Assembly: GCA_013044035.1 (NCBI GenBank)
Contig: JABEVE010000029.1
Location: forward strand, 62,001-126,000
Length of the DNA: 64,000 bases
Direction of reading: 5' to 3'
Source of the DNA: Burkholderiales bacterium
GTDB lineage: Bacteria > Pseudomonadota > Gammaproteobacteria > Burkholderiales > Burkholderiaceae_C
A program made the translations under genes and the position numbers. Shown one piece after another: positions 53,001 to 61,198 of the stretch (position 1 is its first letter; each line of letters starts with the position of its first letter). Below the pieces are notes generated by a model. The model made no database searches. It was not told the DNA's origin and was given only the letters and a program-made list of their open reading frames with translations.

Positions 53001-53834
53001 TCATGCGGCGCTCCCGACCGTGATCGCGTGCCGTGCCATGTAGGTCTTGGCCGATTCCAGGCAGCGGAAGGCGTGCTCGGCAAAACCGAACTCCTTCGCC
53101 CGCTTCAGGTGCGGGAGTTCGATCGAATACACCTCCAACGGAAGATGCCGCAGGATCGAGGCGACGTCGATTCCACCTTCGCCGACATACAGCCGCTCTT
53201 CCCGCAGGATCCGCGTCATTTCTGCGCGGTCCGTCGGGATTTCCCCGACGGCGTCGCACAGGTGCGCGAAGTGGAACCACGCGCGCGGCAGCATGTCCAG
53301 ATCGGCAGGGTTGTCCTGTGCCCGGTGGAAATGGTGCATGTCCACCATCAACCCGGCATTGGGCTTTTGCACCGCACGCAGCACCGAGGCGGCGCCGGCA
53401 AGGGTATTCACGCTGGAAATTGGAACGTATTCCAGGTCGACGGTCAGCCCAAACGGAGCCGCGAGATCGCAGATCTGCGCGAATTTTTCCGTTGCATAGG
53501 GAATATCCTGGGTCCAGATGCTCGAGAGCACTGCCTTGGCACCAAGTTCCGCAGCAACCTCCATCGCCGGAAGGTACTTGGTCGGGTGCATGTTGTCGTG
53601 CACGCGCGCCAGTTCAATGTCGTGGACCCTCAGCCCGGTCTCGGCCAGCGCGCGTCGGGTCTGACGCATCAATTCCGGGTTGTCGGCCAGCGCGTAGTTG
53701 GGCTCCCCGGGCAGCCCCATGTAGATCAGGCGAGGGCTCACATAGTCATACCCAGCCCTGCTGGCCACATAGACCATTTCAGGCGTCGGGCAACCCAGCA
53801 CGGTGAGGTGGGCGAGGGAGTAACGGATTGGCAT
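53001..53834 (-). CDS. Xylose-isomerase-like TIM-barrel protein with complete metal site
   Basis: TIM-barrel protein of 277 residues of the sugar phosphate isomerase/epimerase family, which includes 3-dehydroshikimate dehydratases and inosose dehydratase. The four metal ligands are present: Glu135 in TVDLEYVPIS, Asp165 in LMVDMHHFHR, His191 in WFHFAHLCDA and Glu239 in YSIELPH. The spacing matches dehydroshikimate dehydratases. It is the first gene of the minus-strand operon and its GAAGAGA site precedes the ATG. An isomerase or epimerase on the same type of cyclic substrate is the alternative. Confidence 0.88.
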   Translation of the reverse strand: MPIRYSLAHLTVLGCPTPEMVYVASRAGYDYVSPRLIYMGLPGEPNYALADNPELMRQTRRALAETGLRVHDIELARVHDNMHPTKYLPAMEVAAELGAKAVLSSIWTQDIPYATEKFAQICDLAAPFGLTVDLEYVPISSVNTLAGAASVLRAVQKPNAGLMVDMHHFHRAQDNPADLDMLPRAWFHFAHLCDAVGEIPTDRAEMTRILREERLYVGEGGIDVASILRHLPLEVYSIELPHLKRAKEFGFAEHAFRCLESAKTYMARHAITVGSAA

Positions 53835-54308
53835 CGGCGTCTCTTCGGCAGCAAAAATCGGCGCTCGAAATGCCGATAAGCTTGTCAGTGCTTCATGCTA
53901 GAAATCCGCTCCCCCCCCAACAATCTGAGGGATGGCGTTATTGCGCGCAATACGCGCACACGACGCCAAATATCGCGCACTTTGCCGCACGGCATCGTCG
54001 TCGCTCACCCCCACTCACCCCATCGGGTCGGGGGCGTCACGGCGCGCGCAACCGGCGACTCTGGAGTTGGCTGTCCGGCCTGACAGAGGGCCCGGATCGG
54101 CCCCCCGTGCAATGCCTGTCGCCCTTACGGCGCGCGCGGCTGCTCCCGGGGGATTGCAGGCAGGCCCGCGGTGCGAGCCAGGTTCAGCGTGGACTCGCGG
54201 CCCGGCTCCCTGTGCGCTCCAGCTGTGTCGGACGGCCCCGTGGCCGCGTGCCAGCGCAGGCCATGAGCCGGTCATGCCGTGTGAGGTGCTGCCGTCGCCA
54301 ACAGGCGC
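53835..54308. other. Upstream region of the catabolic operon
   Basis: 474 bases between the TIM-barrel gene start and the iclR stop, with no convincing gene. It contains a nine-C run (near 53911), the perfect palindrome at 53939-53952 and several further GCGCGCA half-sites up to 54035. The operon promoter must lie between the palindrome and 53834 on the minus strand. Confidence 0.55.
53939..53952. promoter_or_regulatory. Perfect 14-base palindrome, candidate IclR operator
   Basis: TATTGCGCGCAATA is perfectly self-complementary and lies about 105 bases upstream of the operon's first gene. Its core ATTGCGCGCAAT recurs exactly once more nearby, inside the iclR gene at 54711-54722. IclR regulators bind short palindromes, so this is a reasonable operator candidate. 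Confidence 0.5.
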
Positions 54309-55085
54309 TCAGAGCAACGACAGCAGCGAATGCTCGGCCAAGCGCAGCAGCGGGAGCACGCGGGCGATCGCCGACTTGGCGGTCTCTCCGCTCATCGGCA
54401 GGCTGACGCTCAGCGCGCCGACAACTCGGCCGTTGCGCGCCTGCACCGGCACGGCGATGCCGCGCCGGTCCCGCTCCATTTGCTGCTCAAGCATCGCGAA
54501 GCCGTCCTGGCGCGCGCGGTCGATCACGGCACGCACTTCGTCGTGACGCGTCACCGTCATCGACGTATAGGGAATGAGCTTCTGCCGCGCCAGCCAGACG
54601 TCGACCTCAGGCCGCGACAGGCAGGACAGCAGGGCGATACCCGCGGAAGCCAGGTTCGCCGGCACCCGCGACCCGAGCATGAAGCTCAGGGTCTGGAAAT
54701 TGCTCGACACATTGCGCGCAATGAAGACCAAATCGCCGTCGTCGAGCACTCCAAATGAAGCGGTAACCCCGCCCAGTTCGCGACTGATCTGCTGCAGGAA
54801 CGGCTGCACGGTACGCGGCAGTCGTGCCGAATCGAAATAGGACCACCCCAGGCGCAGCACCCTGGGCGTCAGCCAAAACATCGAGCCGTCGCTTTCCAGG
54901 TAACCCAGGCGAAACAGCGTCAGCAGGTAGCGGCGAGCCGCCGTGCGGCTCAGACCGGTGCGTTTGGCCGCCGTCGACGCACTCAATCGCGGGTGTGAGT
55001 CGGCAAAAGCTTCAATCACCCGCAGCCCCTTCTCGATTCCAGCAACACTGTCCCGCTTGACGCTGTCGTCATCCACCACGGTCAT
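54309..55085 (-). CDS. IclR-family transcriptional regulator
   Basis: Regulator of about 258 residues. The winged helix-turn-helix is SASTAAKRTGLSRTAARRYL with LGYLESDGSMFWLTPRVLRL, and the effector domain holds SSNFQTLSFMLGSRVPANLA and DRRGIAVPVQARNGRVVGAL. The branch resembles PcaR/PobR-type IclR proteins that control protocatechuate, hydroxybenzoate and quinate genes. GGAG touches the ATG at 55085; GTG codons two and three residues later have better spacing, so the exact start is open. It lies upstream of the operon on the same strand. Confidence 0.92.
   Translation of the reverse strand: MTVVDDDSVKRDSVAGIEKGLRVIEAFADSHPRLSASTAAKRTGLSRTAARRYLLTLFRLGYLESDGSMFWLTPRVLRLGWSYFDSARLPRTVQPFLQQISRELGGVTASFGVLDDGDLVFIARNVSSNFQTLSFMLGSRVPANLASAGIALLSCLSRPEVDVWLARQKLIPYTSMTVTRHDEVRAVIDRARQDGFAMLEQQMERDRRGIAVPVQARNGRVVGALSVSLPMSGETAKSAIARVLPLLRLAEHSLLSLL
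54710..54723. promoter_or_regulatory. Second copy of the palindrome, inside iclR
   Basis: CATTGCGCGCAATG is a perfect 14-base palindrome with the same 12-base core as 53940-53951. It lies in codons for the conserved NVSSN region of the regulator. It may be an intragenic operator or chance in GC-rich DNA. Confidence 0.35.
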
Positions 55086-55875
55086 CTCCAGCCACCAAAT
55101 TGCGCGATTAGCGTACACCCCGGAGCGATTTTCGCGCGCAAGCTCCAAGTCCGCAATAGCTCACCAGCTCGCGGCTGACTACGATAACCAGACAAAAACG
55201 AGGCATCTTCCAAGCCTCACCGAGCGAGACAACTCTTGAACACGATCAGAACCCCCCAGGTCCTTACCATCGCCGCCCGCACTGTGACCCAGGCCAGGGG
55301 CGCGCCGATCGATTCGTGACAAGGCGCTGATCGTTCGATTGCGAGGGCCATGATGATGGAATGTGGACGACTCCGGTTGATTTTGAGGATGCAGCCGCCT
55401 TGGGCGGTGTCAATCCACTTCCACCGGGCGCTTGGTGAGCCCAAGCCGGCTCTGGAGCGCGTGAAAGGCAGGTTTGGCCACAGCGTGGGCGCGCACCTCG
55501 GCCTGCTCCGGTGCTTGGGCGATCGCGCCGGCAGAGATCGCTGTTTTCCTGGGCACTGCGCTGCGCCCAGCAGCCGCACCGAAGCCCCAACCCGGTTCCG
55601 GAACAAACTGGATGCACCGCGCAAGCGGCTCGGCGCCAAGGTGCTGCGCACCTGCCGGACCTGCCTTGACCGTCGCGCGCCGGGAAACCCTCTTGCCCTT
55701 GCCTTGACTGCGCCTGCCTTGCAAAGCCCTTGGGCCAGGACACCACTCTTGGAGACATGGATGACGCTACGCAAACCGATGTTCACCACCCTGCCCGACC
55801 ACGACACGTCCATCGCACGACTGGCGCGAGTGGCCACCAACCCTTGATCCGACTGGACGACCAGGACCATCCACC
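55086..55875. other. iclR-livH divergent intergenic region
   Basis: About 790 bases without a gene I can support. The first 120 bases (55086-55200) are relatively AT-rich and include ATTGCGCGATTAGCG, a near match to the palindrome core, and are a likely iclR promoter. From 55260 to 55860 several frames are open on both strands but none has a recognisable motif, and base composition is that of decayed coding DNA. A relic of a missing LivK-type gene is possible but not shown. Confidence 0.45.
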
Positions 55876-56754
55876 ATGTTCACCTTCCTTCAGTTGACCC
55901 TCTCGGGGCTTGCCACCGGGGCCATCTACGCCTTGGTCGGACTCGGTTTCAGCCTGCTTTGGCAGGCTTCTGGAACGATCAATTTCGCGCAGGGCGAATT
56001 CGTCATGCTCCCCGCGTTCTCCATGCTTTTCTGCATCGAGACCCTGCACCTGCCTTTGTGGCTGGCGTTCCTGATCACATGCGGCCTGGCCATGCTCATG
56101 CTGGGTCTCGTGTTCAACCGTGTCATCGTCGCCCCGTTGCGGCGCCACGGGGTGATCCCTTTGGTGATCGCAACCCTCGGACTGTCGACGGGCCTGCAGT
56201 CGACCGTCAAGGCGGTGTTCGGCGCCGAGCCTCAACCCTTCCCGAGCATCTTCCCCTCGACCCTGATCCACATCGGCGAACTGACCCTGTCCTGGGCCGA
56301 CGTGGGCACCCTGGTGCTGGCCGGGATGATGGTCTTCGGCATGCAGCTTCTGCTTGAGAAAACCCTGACCGGACGCGCGATGCAGGCGGTGGCGCAGAAC
56401 ACCGAAGGCGCTGAAGTCCTGGGCATCAACGTCAAGCGCATGGTGCTGCTGACCTTCCTGGCCAACGCGGTGCTCGCGTGTGTCGCCGCCCTGCTGGTCA
56501 CGCCGACGTACCTGGCCACCTTCGACATGGGCAGCACCTTGAGCCTCAAGGCCTTTTACGCGGCGATCATCGGCGGCTTCAACGAGACCCGGGGGGCGTT
56601 GGTCGGAGGTCTGCTGATCGGCGTCACGGAAAACCTGGTCGCCAGCTACATCTCGCCAGGGTACAAGGACGGGGTCGCGCTGTTGCTGTTCATGGTCGTG
56701 ATCATGTTCCGCCCGCAGGGACTGCTGGGCAAAGTCGAAGAGAGAAAAGTATGA
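55876..56754 (+). CDS. livH: Branched-chain-type ABC transporter permease
   Basis: Membrane protein of 292 residues with eight predicted helices. The opening GLATGAIYALVGLGFSLLWQ and TINFAQGEFVML are LivH hallmarks; GRAMQAVAQNTEGAEVLGIN is the cytoplasmic loop that contacts the ATPases. Such transporters carry amino acids, but also many aromatic and cyclic acids. It is coupled to livM by ATGA. No binding protein gene lies beside the operon. Confidence 0.95.
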   Translation: MFTFLQLTLSGLATGAIYALVGLGFSLLWQASGTINFAQGEFVMLPAFSMLFCIETLHLPLWLAFLITCGLAMLMLGLVFNRVIVAPLRRHGVIPLVIATLGLSTGLQSTVKAVFGAEPQPFPSIFPSTLIHIGELTLSWADVGTLVLAGMMVFGMQLLLEKTLTGRAMQAVAQNTEGAEVLGINVKRMVLLTFLANAVLACVAALLVTPTYLATFDMGSTLSLKAFYAAIIGGFNETRGALVGGLLIGVTENLVASYISPGYKDGVALLLFMVVIMFRPQGLLGKVEERKV

Positions 56755-57689
56755 AAATCACAACAGCACAATGGATCGTGATGGCCGCAGGTGTGGTCGC
56801 GCTGGCGTTGTTGCCGCTCGGCCTCAAGGGCTACGGTGTCTACCTGCTGTCCCTCTGGTGCGTGTACGTCATGGCCAACTTCGGGCTCAATCTGGTTGTC
56901 GGCTATGCCGGATTGATGTCGCTGTGTCAGGCGGCGTTCCTCGGCATCGGCGCGTATACCGCAGGCATCCTGATGAACATGGGGTTCTCCTTCTGGGTCG
57001 TGGTGCCCGTGGCGGCGCTGAACTGCTTCCTGCTGGGACTGCTGATCGGCTTCCCGGCGCTGCGCGTGCAGCACCACTACCTGGCGTTCGCGACCCTCGG
57101 GTTCAACGTACTGGTGTCCCTGTTCATGCGCAACGAACAGTGGCTCACGGGCGGCCCGTTCGGCATCGCCAACGTGCCGCGTCCTTCGGTGTTCGGCCAC
57201 GTGCTCAACGGTTCGGTGCCGTTCTACTACCTGATCCTTGCCAGCACCGTGGTGCTGGCCGCCCTGATGGCATGGCTGTTGCGGTCGCCGTGGGGGCGCG
57301 CGTTCACCGCGCTGCGCGACAACCCGATCCGCGCCGAGAGCCTGGGGGTCAACATCACGCTCTACACATTGCTGGCGTTCGCCATTGGTGCGGTTTTCGC
57401 CGGTGTGGCTGGCACGTTCTACGCCACGCTGGTGCAGTTCATCGACCCGATCCCCTTCTCCTACTCGGCATCGCTGATGCTGCTTCTGGCCGTGATTGCG
57501 GGGGGTTCCGGGCGCTTCTTCGGACCGGTGGTCGGCGCCGCGATTGTGGTGCTGCTTCCAGAATGGCTGCGCTTCGCCCAGGACTGGTATTTGGTGATCT
57601 TCGGCTTCGCGATCGTCGCGCTGATGATCTGGTTGCCCGGCGGCTTACTGGCCCTGCCCGAGCGTTTGGGATTTGGAGACAAGGCATGA
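56751..57689 (+). CDS. livM: Branched-chain-type ABC transporter permease
   Basis: Membrane protein of 312 residues, the second permease of the pair. NFGLNLVVGYAGLMSLCQAAF and HHYLAFATLGFNVLVS are LivM signatures, and WGRAFTALRDNPIRAESLGVN is the coupling loop. The start overlaps the livH stop and its own stop overlaps livG, both by four bases. Confidence 0.95.
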   Translation: MKITTAQWIVMAAGVVALALLPLGLKGYGVYLLSLWCVYVMANFGLNLVVGYAGLMSLCQAAFLGIGAYTAGILMNMGFSFWVVVPVAALNCFLLGLLIGFPALRVQHHYLAFATLGFNVLVSLFMRNEQWLTGGPFGIANVPRPSVFGHVLNGSVPFYYLILASTVVLAALMAWLLRSPWGRAFTALRDNPIRAESLGVNITLYTLLAFAIGAVFAGVAGTFYATLVQFIDPIPFSYSASLMLLLAVIAGGSGRFFGPVVGAAIVVLLPEWLRFAQDWYLVIFGFAIVALMIWLPGGLLALPERLGFGDKA

Positions 57690-58441
57690 GTAACAGCGCC
57701 CATTCCTCGCTTTGCGTGCACGAGTTGCGCAAGCACTACGGCACCATCAAGGCGGTCGACGGCGTGAGCTTCAACGTCGGCCTCAGCGAGATCGTCGGCA
57801 TGATCGGGCCCAACGGGTGCGGCAAGACCACGCTGTTCAATTCCATCCTGGGGCAAATCGTGCCGACGTCGGGTTCGGTGTCGTATTGCGAGGAACCGAT
57901 CACCGGCAAGTCGCCGCTGGAGCTGTCGCGCCGCGGCATCGGTCGCACCTTTCAGAGCCTTCAGGTCTTCGGGAATCTCTCGGTGCGCGACAACCTGATC
58001 ATTGCCGGCCAGGAGTTCGTCGGCACGATGGCCAAGCGTCTGTGGATGCGCCCCGACGCCGGACTGGGAGCACGGGCCGATGAGATGATCGAGCTGTTCC
58101 ACCTGCAGAAGGTCGCGCACAAGTATGCGGGCAGCCTGGCCTACGGCCAGCAGAAACTCATCGATGTGGCCATGGCCTTCATGCCTGCGCCACGCCTTGT
58201 GCTGCTGGATGAACCCTGCGCCGGGATCAACGCCAGCATGGTCGACGAACTGCGCGAGATCCTCAAGACCCTGAACCGCACGCATGGCGGCAGCTACGTC
58301 GTGATCGAGCACAACATGGAATTCATCATGAAGCTGTGCCCCCACATCATCTGCATGCTGGAAGGTCGGGTCCTGGCCGAAGGAACGCCCGACGAGATCA
58401 GGTCGAACAAGCAAGTCCTGGAGGCCTATCTTGGGAACTGA
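57686..58441 (+). CDS. livG: Branched-chain-type ABC transporter ATPase
   Basis: ATPase of 251 residues. Walker A is GPNGCGKTT, the signature reads LAYGQQKLIDVA (the LivG variant of LSGGQ), Walker B is LVLLDEPCAGI and the switch histidine lies in VIEHNMEFI. The GRTFQSLQVFGNLSV segment is the Q-loop. It is cotranscribed with livH, livM and livF. Confidence 0.95.
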   Translation: MSNSAHSSLCVHELRKHYGTIKAVDGVSFNVGLSEIVGMIGPNGCGKTTLFNSILGQIVPTSGSVSYCEEPITGKSPLELSRRGIGRTFQSLQVFGNLSVRDNLIIAGQEFVGTMAKRLWMRPDAGLGARADEMIELFHLQKVAHKYAGSLAYGQQKLIDVAMAFMPAPRLVLLDEPCAGINASMVDELREILKTLNRTHGGSYVVIEHNMEFIMKLCPHIICMLEGRVLAEGTPDEIRSNKQVLEAYLGN

Positions 58442-59165
58442 AGCGTTGATCGAGTTCGACCTTGTCGAAGCCGGATATGGCACGCTGACTATCCTCCAGA
58501 AGGCCAGCTTGAGCGTCCGCGAGGGCCTGATCACCCTGCTCACCGGGGCCAACGGCGCCGGCAAGTCGACCGCGCTCAAGGCGCTGTTCGGCGTCATCCG
58601 CCCAACCTCCGGCGACATCCGTCTGGGCGGCAAGTCGATCGTTGGCCACTCGCCGCGCAAGATGATCGACCTCGGCATGGCCTATGTGCCGCAGGACCGC
58701 AGCCTGTTTCCGAGCCTGAGTGTCTTCCACAATCTCGAACTCGGCGGAATCATGCTGCCGCGCAAGCTGATCCGCCCGCGCATCGAGGAGGTGCTTGAGC
58801 GCTTCCCGCGACTGCGCGAGCGAGTCAACAGCCAGGCCTCCACGCTCTCCGGTGGCGAGCGTAAACAACTGGAGATCGCCCGTGCTCTGTTGCTGCGCCC
58901 GAGCATCCTGTTGATCGACGAGCCGTCGATCGGCCTGTCGCCGAAAATCGTCGGCGAAGTCTTCGATTTGCTGGGCAAACTGGCTACCGACGGCAAGACC
59001 ATCCTGCTCGTGGAACAGAACGTGCGCAGTGCGCTGAAGGTGGCGCACCACGTCTACGGCATGGAAATTGGACGCATCGTCATCGACATGCCGGCTGACC
59101 GCGTCATGGACGACCCTGCGTTCACACGCCTTCTGCTCGGCGGCCATGTCCCCGAGGCGGCCTGA
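58431..59165 (+). CDS. livF: Branched-chain-type ABC transporter ATPase
   Basis: ATPase of 244 residues. Walker A is GANGAGKSTALKALFG, the signature TLSGGERKQLEIARA, Walker B LLIDEPSIGLSP and the switch region ILLVEQNV. The start is TTG at 58431, supported by GGAGG at 58420-58424 inside livG; no ATG or GTG gives the usual N terminus. The two genes overlap by 11 bases. It closes the transporter operon. Confidence 0.93.
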   Translation: MGTEALIEFDLVEAGYGTLTILQKASLSVREGLITLLTGANGAGKSTALKALFGVIRPTSGDIRLGGKSIVGHSPRKMIDLGMAYVPQDRSLFPSLSVFHNLELGGIMLPRKLIRPRIEEVLERFPRLRERVNSQASTLSGGERKQLEIARALLLRPSILLIDEPSIGLSPKIVGEVFDLLGKLATDGKTILLVEQNVRSALKVAHHVYGMEIGRIVIDMPADRVMDDPAFTRLLLGGHVPEAA

Positions 59166-59459
59166 GCCGGGTGCAGCGTTGCGCGACAGCACCAGGCCGC
59201 TGCCCGCCCATGCGCCATCGGCCAAGCGGTGTGCGTGTGCAGACTCAGCTCGAGAACATGATCTTGTCGCAGCCGGACGCAGCCTTCAGGACGAGGCCCG
59301 ACGTCGAGCAATTGGTTGAACCGGCTTCGCGACGCTCGACGTCGGCAGGCTCCGCCTGCGTGGCGTAGCCCTAAAATTCGAGCGCTCGAGACGACCGGAT
59401 GACCACGCGGCATCCGCCGCGAACCGGACACATTGCGTGAACCTCACGAGGACAATCAG
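59166..59459. other. livF-VOC intergenic region
   Basis: 294 bases without a gene. Elements seen are a 6-base hairpin GCAGGC-TCC-GCCTGC (59345-59359), a possible -10 TAAAAT (59372-59377) and the perfect palindrome TCGAGCGCTCGA (59378-59389). They suggest a regulated promoter for the VOC and TIM-barrel genes. Confidence 0.45.
59378..59389. promoter_or_regulatory. 12-base palindrome before the VOC gene
   Basis: TCGAGCGCTCGA is perfectly self-complementary and directly follows a possible -10 (TAAAAT), so a bound repressor would block transcription. It differs from the ATTGCGCGCAAT palindrome at the minus-strand operon. Confidence 0.35.
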
Positions 59460-60323
59460 ATGTCAGGATCGATCGATCATGCAGCAGGCAGTAGCGCAAA
59501 CGTTCTCGGCATGGATGGGCTGGAGTTCGTGGAGTATGCGACGGCGAACCCGGAAGCGTTCGGCGCCATCCTGGAAAACATCGGCTTCGTTCTGGTCGCT
59601 CGACATCGATCGCGACGTGTGTTTCTGTACCGGCAGGGGACCATGAATATCGTGGTCGACGCAGACCCGGATGTCATCGCCAGCAGCACCTTGCAACCCG
59701 ACGACGTTGCATTGAGTGCGCTGGCATTCCGCGTCGCCGACGCTCGCAATGCCTATCAGCGCCTGGTCGCAAACGGGGCCTGGCCTATTCCGAGTCGGGC
59801 CGAAGCGATGGAGTTGAACATCCCAGGCGTGCACGGCGTCGGCGACTCCATCCTGTACCTCGTCGATCGCTACCACGACATCTCCTTCTACGACGTTGAC
59901 TTCAACTTCGAGCCCAATGTCGACCGCAATCCACCAGTGCAGCATGGACTGGAGTTCCGCGGTGTCGTGCAAACTGCCGACACCCGGCGCACGGACGTCT
60001 GGTTCGACTTCTACGGCCAGCTGTTCGGCTTCACGCCGACGACCACGAACAGCGACGACTCCTACGGCGCGGTGCTGTCGAGCCCCTGCGGCAAGTTCGA
60101 GGTGGAATTGCTTGAACTGCCCGAGGACTTCGCGCGCGACCCGCATTGGGATGAGGCATTCACCCGCCTCGTGTTCAGCACAACGGACCTGGCCGCAACC
60201 GTCGCGTCCCTGCGCAGCAAGGGCTTCGAGTTCGACTCGCGCAGCACGACGACTGCTGCGCTCACGCGCAGCGTGCGTGGCGGAGCGCAGTTCGGGTTCG
60301 TGAACCGGGATCGCCAGCGATGA
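59460..60323 (+). CDS. Two-domain VOC protein resembling the C-terminal half of QuiC1
   Basis: Protein of 287 residues with two vicinal-oxygen-chelate domains like 4-hydroxyphenylpyruvate dioxygenase. LEFVEYATANPEAFGAILEN and VARHRSRRVFLYRQG open domain one; HGLEFRGVVQTADTRRTDVW begins domain two. The two iron-binding histidines of the dioxygenase align with Phe (in GLEFRG) and Arg (in FTRLVF), so oxygenase activity is unlikely. In Pseudomonas QuiC1 such a module is fused behind a dehydroshikimate dehydratase barrel. Here the barrel is the next gene, overlapping by ATGA. ATG at 59460 follows GAGG. Confidence 0.82.
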   Translation: MSGSIDHAAGSSANVLGMDGLEFVEYATANPEAFGAILENIGFVLVARHRSRRVFLYRQGTMNIVVDADPDVIASSTLQPDDVALSALAFRVADARNAYQRLVANGAWPIPSRAEAMELNIPGVHGVGDSILYLVDRYHDISFYDVDFNFEPNVDRNPPVQHGLEFRGVVQTADTRRTDVWFDFYGQLFGFTPTTTNSDDSYGAVLSSPCGKFEVELLELPEDFARDPHWDEAFTRLVFSTTDLAATVASLRSKGFEFDSRSTTTAALTRSVRGGAQFGFVNRDRQR

Positions 60324-61198
60324 TCCAGAGCAATTTCAGTCTCGATCCAGCCTCACTTCCAGGGTCGCTCCTGGTCAAGCTGCAGCAGGTGCGCGCGGCA
60401 GGTTTCGACCAGATCATGCTCTGGGGCAGCGATTTGGCCAACCATCCAGGCGGCTACGACGAGGCGGTCCGTCTGGTACGCGCCAGCGCATTGCGCATCA
60501 CGGGCATGCAACTGCTGCGCGACTACGAGGGACGCAGTCCGGCACGGCACCAGTACAAGCTCGACATCGCCAAGGAAACACTGAAGCTTTGCAAGGCCGT
60601 CGGCGCGCCGATGCTCGTGGTGACGTCGAGCACCGAGGAGCCCGCACCGGATGCGCAGAGCGACCTGCACGACCTGCGCAAACTGGCGAACCTGGGCGTT
60701 CCCTTCAACGTGCGCATCGGCTACAAGGCCGTGCCATGGGCCCACAGCGTGCGCAGCGCTAGCGATGCCTGGTCCGTGGTCGCCGACGTCGACCACGAAA
60801 ATTTCCACCTGGTGCTCGACACGCTGCACATGCTGATGACTGACGCGGACCTGTCGCTTCTCGACGACGTCGATCCGAACCGCATCGCGCTGGTGCAACT
60901 GGCCGACTTCAGCGAGGCTGCCATGGTTACTGATCCCGACCGCAGGGCTGCGGCGAATCACAGCCGCGTCTTCCCGGGTGACGGCGGCCACAGCACCCGG
61001 CTGACCGAGATGGTCAGGGCCATCGACCGCATCGGCTACCGCGGCGACTACAGCTTCCTGGTGATGAACGACGACTACCGGCAGTTGCCGGCGTCTGTCG
61101 TCACCGACCACGCCAGACGCTCGGCCAGCTGGCTGACCAACCAGGTTCTGAGGCGCGCGCTGCAACCACGACTGCCGCCGTCCTTGCGCGACGCCTGA
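60320..61198 (+). CDS. QuiC-like TIM-barrel protein lacking two metal ligands
   Basis: TIM-barrel protein of 292 residues that resembles the N-terminal half of the 3-dehydroshikimate dehydratase QuiC1: DAWSVVADVDHENFHLVLDTLH, RIALVQLADF and ANHSRVFPGDGGH are close family matches. Asp167 and Gln193 of the metal site are kept. The two glutamates are not: Lys136 stands in RIGYKAVPW and Leu247 in YSFLVMNDD. The usual Mg-dependent dehydration is therefore doubtful. It may have another chemistry, use its VOC partner, or be inactive. Confidence 0.83.
   Translation: MIQSNFSLDPASLPGSLLVKLQQVRAAGFDQIMLWGSDLANHPGGYDEAVRLVRASALRITGMQLLRDYEGRSPARHQYKLDIAKETLKLCKAVGAPMLVVTSSTEEPAPDAQSDLHDLRKLANLGVPFNVRIGYKAVPWAHSVRSASDAWSVVADVDHENFHLVLDTLHMLMTDADLSLLDDVDPNRIALVQLADFSEAAMVTDPDRRAAANHSRVFPGDGGHSTRLTEMVRAIDRIGYRGDYSFLVMNDDYRQLPASVVTDHARRSASWLTNQVLRRALQPRLPPSLRDA

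Noticed and set aside
51924-53879. Plus-strand open frame of 651 codons across the EamA and TIM-barrel genes
   Set aside because: It is Gln/His/Arg-rich shadow sequence; the minus-strand genes carry clear membrane and metal-site patterns.
53905-53925. Run of nine C as a phase-variable tract
   Set aside because: It lies in the untranslated upstream region and not inside a reading frame; an effect on promoter spacing is possible but unsupported.
55260-55860. Intact binding-protein or transposase gene upstream of livH
   Set aside because: Open frames on both strands were read, but none has a signal peptide, ligand-binding pattern or DDE motif.
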